Shown here: in pieces, positions 27,140 through 35,475 of the stretch
Layout of the letters: each line of letters opens with the position of its first letter
Position numbering within the stretch: the stretch's first letter is position 1
Source of the DNA: Hondaea fermentalgiana
Taxonomy: Eukaryota; Sar; Bigyra; Thraustochytrida; Thraustochytriidae
Assembly (NCBI GenBank): GCA_014084085.1
Contig: NPFB01000084.1
Coordinates: 355,821-398,907, forward strand
Reading direction: 5' to 3'
Length of the DNA: 43,087 nucleotides
Program-made: the position numbers and the translations under genes
The notes under the pieces: generated by a model
Told to the model about the DNA's origin: nothing
Databases searched by the model: none
Seen by the model: the letters and a program-made list of their open reading frames with translations, nothing else

Positions 27140-28060
27140 ATGACGCTCAAGCAGGTGGGCGCGGCGCTGCTGGTGGGCGGCGTGGCGGCGGCGGCGGCGG
27201 CCAAGGCCGCGAAGGCGCGCGATGCGCTGGGCGAGCCGGAGTCTGGGCTCGCGCGGCCCGTGGACCGCAAGCGGACGATCCTTGTGACTGGCGCCGCCAG
27301 CGGCATTGGGCTCAACACCGTGCGCCTGTTCCTGGCCAAGGGCTGGTTCGTGGGCGCCTTTGATCTCGACGAGGAGGCGTTGCGCAAGGCCCTCGGCGAC
27401 CGCTCGGCGTCGTCGGTCGTCCTCGGCCGCGTCGACGTCTGTGACGGTGACTCGTGCAAGAGCGCCGTGGAGACCTTTCTGCGCGCGGCGCCTGGCGGTG
27501 CGATGGACGCGCTTTTCAACTGCGCAGGAATCCTCACGATCGAGGAGTTTGAGCGCATCCCGCTCGCGCGTCAGCAGCTCATCATTGATGTCAACTGCAA
27601 GGGCGTCATCAATATGACCTTACCTGCGCTACCGGCGCTCAAGGAGGCCCGCGGATGCATCATTACCATGGCCTCCGGATCCTCTGTCGCAGGCATCCCG
27701 TACCATGTTACGTACGCTGCAACCAAGGCCTTTGTGTATTCTTTCACGGAGGGCCTGCGCACGGAGCTCTCGCCGCAAGGCGTTCGCGTCTGCGACGTCA
27801 GTGTCAACTACGTGGCGACGCCAATGACCGCCACACAGCAATGGAGCAAGGGCAGTTTTCTCGTCAAGAACAACTTTGCCACCGCGAGCAGCGTAGCTGG
27901 CACGGTCTGGGACGCGCTACACAAGGCCACTCGATTCAACGAGCACTTTTACGTCGACGACGTCACGGCCAAGACCTTTACTATTGTTGCGCTTTCCCGT
28001 GCCCTTGGGCTCTCGTACCATACCAAGCTCATTGCCGAGTCCATGCAAGCTAAAATTTAA
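27140..28060 (+). CDS. short-chain dehydrogenase/reductase, copy 2
   Basis: A 306-residue classical SDR, tandem paralogue of the gene at 25226. By eye about two thirds of residues are identical over the enzyme domain. TGAASGIG is at 50-57, FNCAGIL follows strand 4, the Ser is in MASGSSVAG, and Tyr192 and Lys196 are in YAATK. VGAFDLDE ends strand 2, as in copy 1. The N terminus (VGAALLVGGVAAAAAAKAA) is again hydrophobic and Ala-rich. All catalytic residues are intact in both copies, so neither looks like a decaying duplicate. Differences cluster in the N-terminal segment and the last 30 residues. The downstream spacer is 1.1 kb. Substrate unknown. Confidence 0.88.
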   Translation: MTLKQVGAALLVGGVAAAAAAKAAKARDALGEPESGLARPVDRKRTILVTGAASGIGLNTVRLFLAKGWFVGAFDLDEEALRKALGDRSASSVVLGRVDVCDGDSCKSAVETFLRAAPGGAMDALFNCAGILTIEEFERIPLARQQLIIDVNCKGVINMTLPALPALKEARGCIITMASGSSVAGIPYHVTYAATKAFVYSFTEGLRTELSPQGVRVCDVSVNYVATPMTATQQWSKGSFLVKNNFATASSVAGTVWDALHKATRFNEHFYVDDVTAKTFTIVALSRALGLSYHTKLIAESMQAKI

Positions 28061-29185
28061 CGATTTCATTCCTTTTCTTGCAATCTCCAGAAAGACTGAT
28101 TGAGAAAGGGACCACCATTGACAGTAAATGGAAGTCATGATGGTGGGCCGAAGTTTTCGGGCCAACGGTCTCGGGCCTCCAATTTCGCTCACCGTCACTC
28201 TTTCTCAACGAAATGGAGAGGAAAGAAAGGGATGTAGGCCCTACTACGAAGAAGTTGTGGCTCAGTCATTCATGCCTCCTCGAAACCGTCGTACACACTC
28301 TCTTCTGGCTGGATCCAGATCGCTTGAGCGTTTCGCAAAGGTGGCAGGTAAGTAGGTAGGTAGATATATTTGGCTCACAGCGCAGCGCCACAGTGGCGGG
28401 TCGTTTTTGTTTTTCTCTGCCCTACTTTCACAAATCATCGCCGCCTCGCCCTCTCTCCTTGTTCTTGCGACGGTGCAGTCTCCTGCCGACGCGAATCGCT
28501 GCCGCTGCTTCAGCGGCTCGCCTCCATGCCCTCCACATCCCTCGTTTCCTCATTCCTTCGCTCGTTGTCTCGAGATCGCGCGAGCCTCCACATCTCAAGC
28601 GTTACACGCACGAGTGACCCGATGTGGTCACCAACAGTGGCGAGCAAGCATCGAAGAACCAAGCGGTTCGTTCGCGAATTGACCGCACCCTGTACAGTTT
28701 CGCGCACCGTTCGTGCCCGCGCGACGGCCTCTCGCTGTTCGCCAGCCTCAACAGACCCCGCCGTTACCAGACTTGTCAGGGCGCGCTACGTGAGCAGCCC
28801 ATAGGCTACGGCTAGCACACGTCGCCGGGGTTGGCCCTCCACAAGTGACCGTTGACCGCGCTTACAGAGTGAGACTTCGTGTAACTTGGACGAGTCCTAT
28901 TAGCCGCAGTGCAGGCTGCCGGCTGGGGCGAACCAGGGCAGGGCTAGCGTTGCTCTGCTGCCAGTGGGCCCGCCAGGTCACTTTGCCGGCGTTCAGAATG
29001 CTCGCGGCGAGTCTACATGGAGTGTAGGGTTGGCCTATCGCGTAGGAGTCAACTCGGAGAGGAGGACTTCGAGGGCGTCGAAGCGGGCAGCAGGACTCGC
29101 AAGCATACCTGAAACTAGCAAAGCATCAAGCCAAACAAAGTAACCAACTGATCGCTCCAGCAACACAGCCCGGCGGCCAGGAAGA
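28061..29185. other. 1.1-kb spacer with no recognised gene
   Basis: The spacer contains a (GTAG)n-like run at about 28347-28366 (TAAGTAGGTAGGTAGATA) and a pyrimidine-rich section around 28400-28560. Open frames on either strand lack conserved domains, and no tRNA cloverleaf or B-box was seen. It presumably holds the promoter of the small secreted protein gene. Confidence 0.5.
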
Positions 29186-29713
29186 ATGATGTTCTTGCGC
29201 GTGAGCCGCGGCGCAGCCATGTGGCTTGGGATGATGCTCTTGGTGTGCGTTTCTGCCTCTGTTTCCGCACATGAGTCCGAAGAGACGAGCAGTGAGCTCG
29301 TCAACTACTTGATTGTCTCGTCCGAGTACAATGATGAGCCGGCGTGCCGCACAAACAAGGGCGAGGGCGACTTCGAGTCTGCCTTCTACCCTGTCGAGCT
29401 TCCCAGAAACGAGTGCTTTGAGCTGTGCGACGAGTTAAAATCCTGCGTTTCGCTCTCTGTGTTTACTCAGCGCGAAGAAACGGCGTGCATGCTCTACTTT
29501 AAAAGGGAAGATGTACCGTCTGTTCTACCCAAGTTGCATGGCATTGCGCCGGTCATCGATGAAAGCTTCCGCGAGGTTTCGCCCAAAGAGTTCTACTACG
29601 AATCCTCGGAGGGGTTCGACCTCGCAGCCTGCTACAAGAAGCTGCCCTCTGTTCCAAAGAAGCGTCTGCGCCATCGCTCTCGCCGCTCCAAGACCGACTC
29701 GGAGACGTCGTGA
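29186..29713 (+). CDS. small secreted protein with PAN/apple-like cysteine pattern
   Basis: A 175-residue protein. The first 28 residues (MFLRVSRGAAMWLGMMLLVCVSASVSA) form a convincing signal peptide with an A-x-A type cleavage site. The mature part has Cys54, Cys77, Cys81, Cys87, Cys101 and Cys149. The core NECFELCDELKSCVSLSVF then ACMLYF has the spacing of a PAN/apple module, where the first helix carries C...C and a later strand carries the partner Cys. PAN modules bind proteins or carbohydrates. The C terminus is basic (RLRHRSRRSK, 160-169), without a retention signal or GPI site. Two adjacent ATGs are possible starts and differ by one residue. The PAN call is tentative; the protein could be an unrelated secreted disulfide protein. 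Confidence 0.65.
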   Translation: MMFLRVSRGAAMWLGMMLLVCVSASVSAHESEETSSELVNYLIVSSEYNDEPACRTNKGEGDFESAFYPVELPRNECFELCDELKSCVSLSVFTQREETACMLYFKREDVPSVLPKLHGIAPVIDESFREVSPKEFYYESSEGFDLAACYKKLPSVPKKRLRHRSRRSKTDSETS

Positions 29714-30076
29714 GCACCAAAGGAATGCCGCGCCCCCCCTTGTAGAATTAGGCTCTTTTATTCTTTCATCTCAATGTCTGGCTATCGTTTGTAGTATACA
29801 CCACCACCTGTTTCCATCTTGCGCCTCTCATCACATCGGCATGTCGCCGCTGCAATGGTTGACGGTTGTTTGCGCGGGCCAGCGTCGAACATTGACAAGC
29901 CCAGGGCGGCTACAGTGAGAAGCGACAATGTCTTCACTTCTAGACTAGGGCCAGTATAGTACCTATTTTTCTGCAACCCAAGAACCGTGGTGGCGCGGCA
30001 CACCCGCGAGCCAGAGATCGACGCACGACATCAATCATTCATCGCAGACGAGGATCGCAAAGAAGCGGCCAGCGAC
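29714..30076. promoter_or_regulatory. 363-bp spacer and 5' leader of the lipase-PX gene
   Basis: The lipase frame is open from a GTG at 29987, but no ATG occurs before 30077. Nothing else was recognised. Confidence 0.45.
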
Positions 30077-32038
30077 ATGAGCGACGCAGCGGCCGAGAAC
30101 CTCGACGGCACCGGGGAGAATGCAGCGCAAGGCGACGGCGGCGCGGTCGCGCTCCAAGACTTTGTAGGCAAGATGCAAGAGGCGTGGGCAGCGGGAGTCG
30201 GTAGCGCGTCGCGGAGCGAGGAGGCCGCGGCGACCCAGGCCGCAGAAGACGTGGTGGCCGACAAGAAGGACTCGAATGCAATCTCCACGACGCCGAAGGA
30301 CAGGCTGCAAACATTTTGGGCCAAACTCAGGAGCCCAGACACGTGGAGCGAACTTGCCGAACGAGCCGCCAAGCAAAGCCTTGACCAATTCGGCGTCGAC
30401 AAAGATCAGAACAGACAGCTTGAGTCGGCACTGTGGTCCATGAAGGCTGGGGAGAAAAAGGAGGATAACTTTTTCTTGCTCATGGGCAAACTCAAGCTCA
30501 CTCTCGACCACGCGCAGGAGCTTCTTGGCAAAGACCTGAAACTTTCTCCAACGCAAGCGCTAAGGTCCATGTCTTTCCTCATGGGATGCTGCGAGGCGTA
30601 TATTGCGGAAAACGCGACGGCCATCGAGACGCTGGCACGAGAGGACGGCGCGAAAGAGGCCGAAAAAGACCTCTTGATTGAGTTGGACCGAAATATGGAG
30701 TTTGCCAATGCCGCTTACGACGAATTCGATCCCGATGAGACCATGTTTGAATTCTTTGCTCGCCGCGAATACACGCTCATGTATTACGACTCTGCTACCG
30801 ATTACGAAATGGCGGCGCATTATGTGGCCTTTAGCCCAGCCAAGAAACGGTGCGTCGTGGGCATCAAAGGCACGAGCACGCTCAGCGACATGCTCACGGA
30901 CATTTTGTGCCGTTCAACGCCCTTTGTAGACGACGAGACGTTTGCACACGACGGCATCAAGATCACGGCGCAGCGCGTCGCGGCTCGTGTGGAGCCTTTT
31001 CTGCTGAACCTCTTTGCGCCTCTCAATTATGAGATTCTCTTTACGGGCCATTCGCTCGGCGCAGGCGTGGCGGCGCTTGTCGCTGTGATCTTCCGCGAGG
31101 CGCACAAGGTTTCCAAGGTGCGGGCGCTTGCCTATGCGTGCCCGCCAGTGCTGGACAAAAAGGCGGCCTTGCGCACGTACGAGTACGTAACGTCGGTGGT
31201 GAACAACAGAGACATTATCCCGCGCACGTCTCTGAGCAATATGAATATTATGAACGAGGCGCTTGCGCGGGCTCATGACTTGATTCAGGCTGGCGAACTA
31301 GACAGTGCCGCGCCTGCAGCAAACGGTGAGCGCGTGCTGCGCATGATGCGCGAGGTTCAAGAGGAGGCCAAATTGGCCTACGATCAGGACTTGTATGTTC
31401 CCGGGCGGGTTCTCTACATGTTCAGTCCAAACACCAAGACGCGGTGTGCGCTCGAGAAGACTGGCGACTTGGCGAATTTGCGTCAAATGCTTTTTACAAA
31501 GTCGATGGTTCTGGACCACTCGATGGACAATTACATGTACGAGCTACGAAACACGCTCTTTGATCTGCACAAGTTGCACTCGATCACAAGTCCACCCGTT
31601 ATGCCTGACACTGAGGGGGCTCTCGTGAGCATTGTAGACTATATTCAGGTTTTTAGTCCTGCGGACATGCGCGATGTGGTTTTTTACGTCATCAAGACTA
31701 CGGTGGCGCACTCTCCAGATCGGGTTAGGGAGTACGAGGCGTATCGTCGATTCACTGATTTTGAGCGCCTTGTCGAGGGCGTGCGGGCTGCAGGGGCAAC
31801 GCTGCTGACTAAACTGCCGTCGCGAGTTACGGTCTGGGAACCTGTGGATCGAGCGCGGCAGTTTGAGATTTACCTTTCGGCGCTCATTCACAAGGCGGCG
31901 TACAAGCGGCTCGATGATGTCATGGAGCTTGTTCGAGACTTTATTGGCGTGGGCCAGCGCCCTCCTGCACCTGAGTTCGTGCTCGATCATCTCGCTGCGC
32001 AAAAGGGAGGCGCCAAGGGATATAATGATGTGTCTTGA
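30077..32038 (+). CDS. class 3 lipase fused to a C-terminal PX domain
   Basis: A 653-residue protein. The N-terminal 200 residues are helical and charged. The central lipase_3 domain (about 230-490) resembles sn-1-specific diacylglycerol lipases. It has the strand VVGIKGTSTLSD, the nucleophile elbow GHSLGAG with Ser326, Asp379 in NNRDIIPR, and probably His481 in VLDHSMDNYM. The C-terminal PX domain (about 520-640) has YRRFTDFERL (Tyr556-Arg557-Arg558-Phe559) and FEIYLSALI, so it probably binds a phosphoinositide such as PI3P and directs the enzyme to endosomal or vacuolar membrane. No signal peptide or transmembrane helix is seen. The start is the first ATG, 30077; the frame is open to 29987 only through a GTG. 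The gene converges on RPS23. The reaction is probably acylglycerol or phospholipid hydrolysis; the membrane target is inferred. Confidence 0.88.
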   Translation: MSDAAAENLDGTGENAAQGDGGAVALQDFVGKMQEAWAAGVGSASRSEEAAATQAAEDVVADKKDSNAISTTPKDRLQTFWAKLRSPDTWSELAERAAKQSLDQFGVDKDQNRQLESALWSMKAGEKKEDNFFLLMGKLKLTLDHAQELLGKDLKLSPTQALRSMSFLMGCCEAYIAENATAIETLAREDGAKEAEKDLLIELDRNMEFANAAYDEFDPDETMFEFFARREYTLMYYDSATDYEMAAHYVAFSPAKKRCVVGIKGTSTLSDMLTDILCRSTPFVDDETFAHDGIKITAQRVAARVEPFLLNLFAPLNYEILFTGHSLGAGVAALVAVIFREAHKVSKVRALAYACPPVLDKKAALRTYEYVTSVVNNRDIIPRTSLSNMNIMNEALARAHDLIQAGELDSAAPAANGERVLRMMREVQEEAKLAYDQDLYVPGRVLYMFSPNTKTRCALEKTGDLANLRQMLFTKSMVLDHSMDNYMYELRNTLFDLHKLHSITSPPVMPDTEGALVSIVDYIQVFSPADMRDVVFYVIKTTVAHSPDRVREYEAYRRFTDFERLVEGVRAAGATLLTKLPSRVTVWEPVDRARQFEIYLSALIHKAAYKRLDDVMELVRDFIGVGQRPPAPEFVLDHLAAQKGGAKGYNDVS

Positions 32039-32431
32039 ATGTAGAGAGCCACATCAATGCCAATGAAAACGATGTTTTGCGAGTTGATGGTTGTATGAAG
32101 AGGGTTCGAGCTGTTCGTGTGAACGTGTAGGTAAACTCGACGAGGTCGCATTAGAGCAAAGCAAAGCAAAGCAAAAACCTGAACGATGGAAGTACATTTG
32201 CTTCAGGGCGTGTCGCGATCATTTTAATCCATGCACGCACAAGCTTTGCTTGCGATGACCACATACGAACGAGCTCATGATTGGACGAATGGACAAGACA
32301 AGAGTGGCAAGTGGACGAATGAGTTTGCGCGAGAGCGCTGCTTACATCGTGATCCACCTCACCTGTGAATTGAAAGGGAAAGAAAAGAAAAAAGGGAATG
32401 GAAACGGGGTCAAGGCGAAAGGAAGGATCAA
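32039..32431. other. convergent 3' spacer between lipase-PX and RPS23
   Basis: A 393-bp AT-richer spacer with an AGCAA repeat (about 32154-32175) and an A/G-rich stretch near 32370-32400. It contains the 3' UTRs of both genes. No RNA gene or conserved ORF was seen. Confidence 0.5.
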
Positions 32432-32860
32432 TTAGTTACGGGGCTTCTCCTTCTTCTCCTTGTACAGAGCCCAGAGGGAGACGCCGGCGACCTTGACGAC
32501 CTTGAACCGGACACCGGGAATATCACCGACGGCGTGGCCAGAGCGACCGAAGCCGGCGATGAGGACCTCGTCGTTCTCATCGACGTAGTTGAGGCAGCCA
32601 TCGCGGGGCACGAAGGCAGAGATCTTCTTGCCATTCTTAATCAACTGCACACGCACACTCTTACGAATGGCGGAGTTGGGCTGCTTGGCCTCAATACCGA
32701 TCTTCTCGAGCACGATACCCTTGGCCATGGACGCGCCGGCCATGGGCAGGTTGTACTTGGTGTTGCTGTGCGCCTTGGCGAAGGCCTTCTTGGCCCATCG
32801 CTGCGTGCGGCGGTGGTTCCGGTGCTTGCGCGCCGTGCGGATGCCTTGGGGCTTGCCCAT
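32432..32860 (-). CDS. RPS23: 40S ribosomal protein S23 (uS12)
   Basis: A 142-residue cytosolic ribosomal protein that lies at the decoding centre of the small subunit. It starts [18 protein letters not shown], the near-universal eukaryotic N terminus, and keeps the decoding loop KQPNSAIRK. Pro61 is the equivalent of the prolyl residue hydroxylated in other eukaryotes. The [20 protein letters not shown] region and the basic C terminus KEKKEKPRN are also typical. The length is one residue shorter than the usual 143. The frame is open upstream to 33004, but the extra residues are low-complexity Arg/Ser/Gln, so the ATG at 32860 is the start. It is transcribed divergently from the P2 gene across a 926-bp GC-rich region, suggesting coordinated expression of two ribosomal genes. 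Confidence 0.97.
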   Translation of the reverse strand: MGKPQGIRTARKHRNHRRTQRWAKKAFAKAHSNTKYNLPMAGASMAKGIVLEKIGIEAKQPNSAIRKSVRVQLIKNGKKISAFVPRDGCLNYVDENDEVLIAGFGRSGHAVGDIPGVRFKVVKVAGVSLWALYKEKKEKPRN

Positions 32861-33786
32861 CCTGCTGCTGCTCCGCTGCTGCTGCTGCGACTCTCCTGCT
32901 CCGCTGCTGCTCCGGGTCTGCCCTCGCTGCCTCGCTCGGCTCTGCTCTCCCCGCGCACCAACTAAACTCCTCCTGGCCACTGCTCTCTCTGCGGCCCCTG
33001 CCACGGACGCCCCGGCGCCCCCGCGCGCCGGACTCCGCCTGCCCTAACCGCGGCCGCCCCCGCCTCCGGCCGCGCCCTTTCCCGGCGCGCGCGCAAGTGG
33101 GGAAAGGCGCCGCGCAAGTGCGGAAAGGCGCGGCGCAAGTGGAGAATGGCGCGGGGCGCCGCGGGGGCCGCGCGGGCGCAAGTGCGGAAAGGCCGCGGCG
33201 CAAGTGCGGAGAGCCCGCGCGCAAGTGCAGAATGCGCGGAAGCGGCACTTGCGCGGCGCCCGGATGAATGGGTGGGTGGGCGGGCGCACAGAGGGGGCGC
33301 GAGACACAGAGAGAGAGACACAGAGAGAGAGAGACGAGGCGAGGGAGGTTATAGCGGCAATAGGGAGAAAGGCGGAGAGACAGAACCCTTAAATTGCCGC
33401 AGGCAGGAGGAGAGCAGCAGAGCTCTTCGTCTGGGTACGTGCAGCGCGAGCGCGAGCGCGAGGACGCGGGCGCGGGCGCGGGCGGGGCGGGGCCGGGCGT
33501 GAAGGACTGGAGACGCGCGGGAGGAAATCGCGAGGTTGATTGACGACGAGGTGGCGGCGGCGAGGAGGAGAGAAGCGATGCGAGGTGATGCAAGCTGTCT
33601 CACGCTCTGGTGGACGGACGGGTGGCGCCCACCGCGGCCGGGTGACCCTTGTCCGTGCACGCTGCGCGTAGGGGGTGGGAGAGGAGAGGAAGAGGAAAGG
33701 AAAGGAACTCAGGAAGGACTGACGTGATGATTGATGATGATGATGATCTTGGCGACGACAGGAAACTTTCAGAACACTCAAGCAAA
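32861..33786. promoter_or_regulatory. shared divergent promoter region of RPS23 and P2
   Basis: A 926-bp region between divergent ribosomal protein genes. It includes a (CTG)n/polypyrimidine leader next to RPS23 and the phased GCAAGTG array at 33093-33252. A GAGA-type run (about 33300-33335), CGAGCG repeats (about 33442-33490) and an AG-rich leader before P2 complete it. Long open frames on both strands are repeat-driven and carry no domains. Confidence 0.6.
33093..33252. repeat. helically phased array of GCAAGTG elements (six direct, one inverted)
   Basis: GCAAGTG occurs at 33093, 33114, 33135, 33178, 33200 and 33221, with an inverted CACTTGC at 33246-33252. Start-to-start distances are 21, 21, 43, 22 and 21 bp, that is, two helical turns with one slot skipped. 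The flanks are partly conserved (GCGCAAGTGCGGAAAGGC). This looks like an array of binding sites for one factor, 233-392 bp from the RPS23 ATG and 535-694 bp from the P2 ATG. The factor is unknown. Confidence 0.8.
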
Positions 33787-34131
33787 ATGCAGTACGTCGC
33801 AGCATACATGCTCCTTGCCCTTGGCGGCAAGGAGGCCCCGTCCTCGGACGACATCAAGGGCCTTCTCGAGAAGGCCGGTGTCGAGGTCAACGAGGAGAAG
33901 CTCGAGACCTTCGTCAAGGCCGTTGAGGGCAAGGACATCAACGAGCTCATCGCTCAGGGCAAGGAGAAGATGGTCACCATCCAGGGCGCTGCCGGCAGCG
34001 GCAGCGGTGGTGCCGCCGCTGGCGGTGCCGCTGGTGGCGCCGCGGCCGAGGAGGCCGCCGAGGAGGAGGAAGAGGAGGAGGTCGACGTCGGTGGCGGCGA
34101 CCTCTTTGGCGGCGACGGCGGTGGCTACTAA
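33787..34131 (+). CDS. RPLP2: 60S acidic ribosomal protein P2
   Basis: A 114-residue stalk protein of the large ribosomal subunit; it forms dimers with P1 on P0 and recruits translation GTPases. The N-terminal dimerisation domain is typical (MQYVAAYMLLALGGKEAPSS, DDIKGLLEKAGVEV, INELIAQGKEKM). An Ala/Gly hinge (67-87) and a run of Glu (88-98) follow. The tail is VDVGGGDLFGGDGGGY instead of the SDDDMGFGLFD-type end that binds elongation factors in animals, plants and fungi. The ATG at 33787 begins the conserved domain; the open frame from 33649 upstream is not conserved. P2, not P1, is chosen from the MQYVAAYMLL start. Divergent neighbour: RPS23. Confidence 0.95.
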   Translation: MQYVAAYMLLALGGKEAPSSDDIKGLLEKAGVEVNEEKLETFVKAVEGKDINELIAQGKEKMVTIQGAAGSGSGGAAAGGAAGGAAAEEAAEEEEEEEVDVGGGDLFGGDGGGY

Positions 34132-34473
34132 GCGAGTGCACCGGCGGCGGTCTGTCACCTCTGTATGCCCACGCATGTTCTTGCCGGGCTTTGGACGCCC
34201 GAAGTCAGGGCATTGAACGATTTGTGTAAGCCTACAGCCTTCAACCTATTTTAGACCCCCTTTTCCCATCCTTTTTTTCCTGTCTTGCAGCGACGTCTTT
34301 CGACTCGTTCATCTTGCTCCACGTGTGTCTACAACTTTCTCTTGCTCGTTGTCACCGAAAGTCTTTCCACGAAAGCCAAAAAGCAAGAAAAAAGGAGAAA
34401 GAGAAAAGAAGAGAAAATATCTATAGCTTGTGTGGTATTGATTGACTACATGCGAACTCGTTGCCTAGGCTAA
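34132..34473. other. convergent 3' spacer between P2 and nitronate monooxygenase genes
   Basis: A 342-bp spacer with a T-rich tract followed by CTTGCAG (34284-34290), and a GTAAG at 34226-34230. Together these look like a possible 65-bp 3' UTR intron. An A/G-rich stretch (about 34375-34420) follows. No coding potential was recognised. Confidence 0.45.
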
Positions 34474-35475
34474 CTAGTTCTCAACCATCATGCTCGACGT
34501 CTTGCGCAAGCAGGCAGCGGCATCGTTTACGAGACCCTCAATGAGATCTTCGCAGGTGGGAATATCGTGAATGAGAGCAGTGACCTGGCCCAGGCTCCAC
34601 ACGCCTTCGTTGATGTCGCCGGTCTCCTGGAAAGCACGCTTGTACGCAGCGCCACGGACGTAGTCGCGAATGCGGTCAAACTCGCCAGGGTGCTCGCGCT
34701 CCGTCTCGAGGATGCGCATGGCCGTTTCGTTCTTGTACACGCGCTCGGTGTTGCGCATCGACCTCATGATGAGCGTGGTGCTCGACTCGTCGCCCTCCAC
34801 AATGGCCTTTTTAATGTTATCGTGAATGGCAGCTTCCTTGGTGGCCATAAAGCGCGAGCCCATGGCCACGCCCTGGGCGCCAAGGTTGAGCGCCGCAGCC
34901 AACTGGCCGCCCGTGCCCATACCGCCGCATGCGAGCCATGGGATGCTCAGATCTTGCTGCGCCTTTGCAAAGAGGACCCAGCCGCCGACATCGGTCTCAC
35001 CAGGGTGACCTGCCGCCTCGAAACCATCAATAGACACCATGTCGACCCCCATGCGCTCGGCGGTCTTGGCGTGTCGGGTAGAGGTGCACTTGTGGATGAT
35101 GGACATGCCGTTGTCCTTGAACAGCTTCACGAACGGCTCGAGACCCTTGTAGTGGCCCGCGGTCTCGACCACGCGAATGCCCTCCTCGACCACAACGTGA
35201 GCGTACGCATCATAGTTCGGGGGCTTGAGCATGGGCAAAAGGGTCATGTTGACACCAAAGGGCTTGTCCGTGAGCTCCTTGGTCTTGCGAATCTCCGCGC
35301 GGAGGTCCTCGGGCGAAGTCTGCGTCAGCGCCGTGATCACGCCCAGACCACCCGCGTTCGACACGGCCGCTGCGAGACCGGCGTACCCGACGTAGTGCAT
35401 GCCGCCCAGCATTACCGGGTGTCGCACCCCGGTAAGCTCCGTCAGCGCCGTCTTGAACACCTGCTTGCCGGCCAT
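34474..35475 (-). CDS. nitronate monooxygenase (2-nitropropane dioxygenase-like)
   Basis: A 333-residue FMN-dependent TIM-barrel enzyme of the NMO/2-nitropropane dioxygenase family. Such enzymes oxidise alkyl nitronates such as propionate-3-nitronate to carbonyl compounds and nitrite, and often serve in detoxification. The N terminus HPVMLGGMHYVGYAGLA, the NAGGLGVITAL loop, the DGFEAAGHPGE motif (150-160) and the phosphate-binding GGMGTGG (184-190) followed by GVAMGSRFM (203-210) are all in place. The length is usual for the family, and no targeting sequence is evident. The ATG at 35475 begins directly before conserved sequence. The gene converges on P2. The related bacterial enoyl-ACP reductase FabK shares this fold, so the exact substrate is not certain. 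Confidence 0.9.
   Translation of the reverse strand: MAGKQVFKTALTELTGVRHPVMLGGMHYVGYAGLAAAVSNAGGLGVITALTQTSPEDLRAEIRKTKELTDKPFGVNMTLLPMLKPPNYDAYAHVVVEEGIRVVETAGHYKGLEPFVKLFKDNGMSIIHKCTSTRHAKTAERMGVDMVSIDGFEAAGHPGETDVGGWVLFAKAQQDLSIPWLACGGMGTGGQLAAALNLGAQGVAMGSRFMATKEAAIHDNIKKAIVEGDESSTTLIMRSMRNTERVYKNETAMRILETEREHPGEFDRIRDYVRGAAYKRAFQETGDINEGVWSLGQVTALIHDIPTCEDLIEGLVNDAAACLRKTSSMMVEN

Noticed and set aside
32691..33593. 300-codon minus-strand ORF over the RPS23 5' region
   Set aside because: Repeat-driven Arg/Pro-rich translation overlapping RPS23 in another frame.
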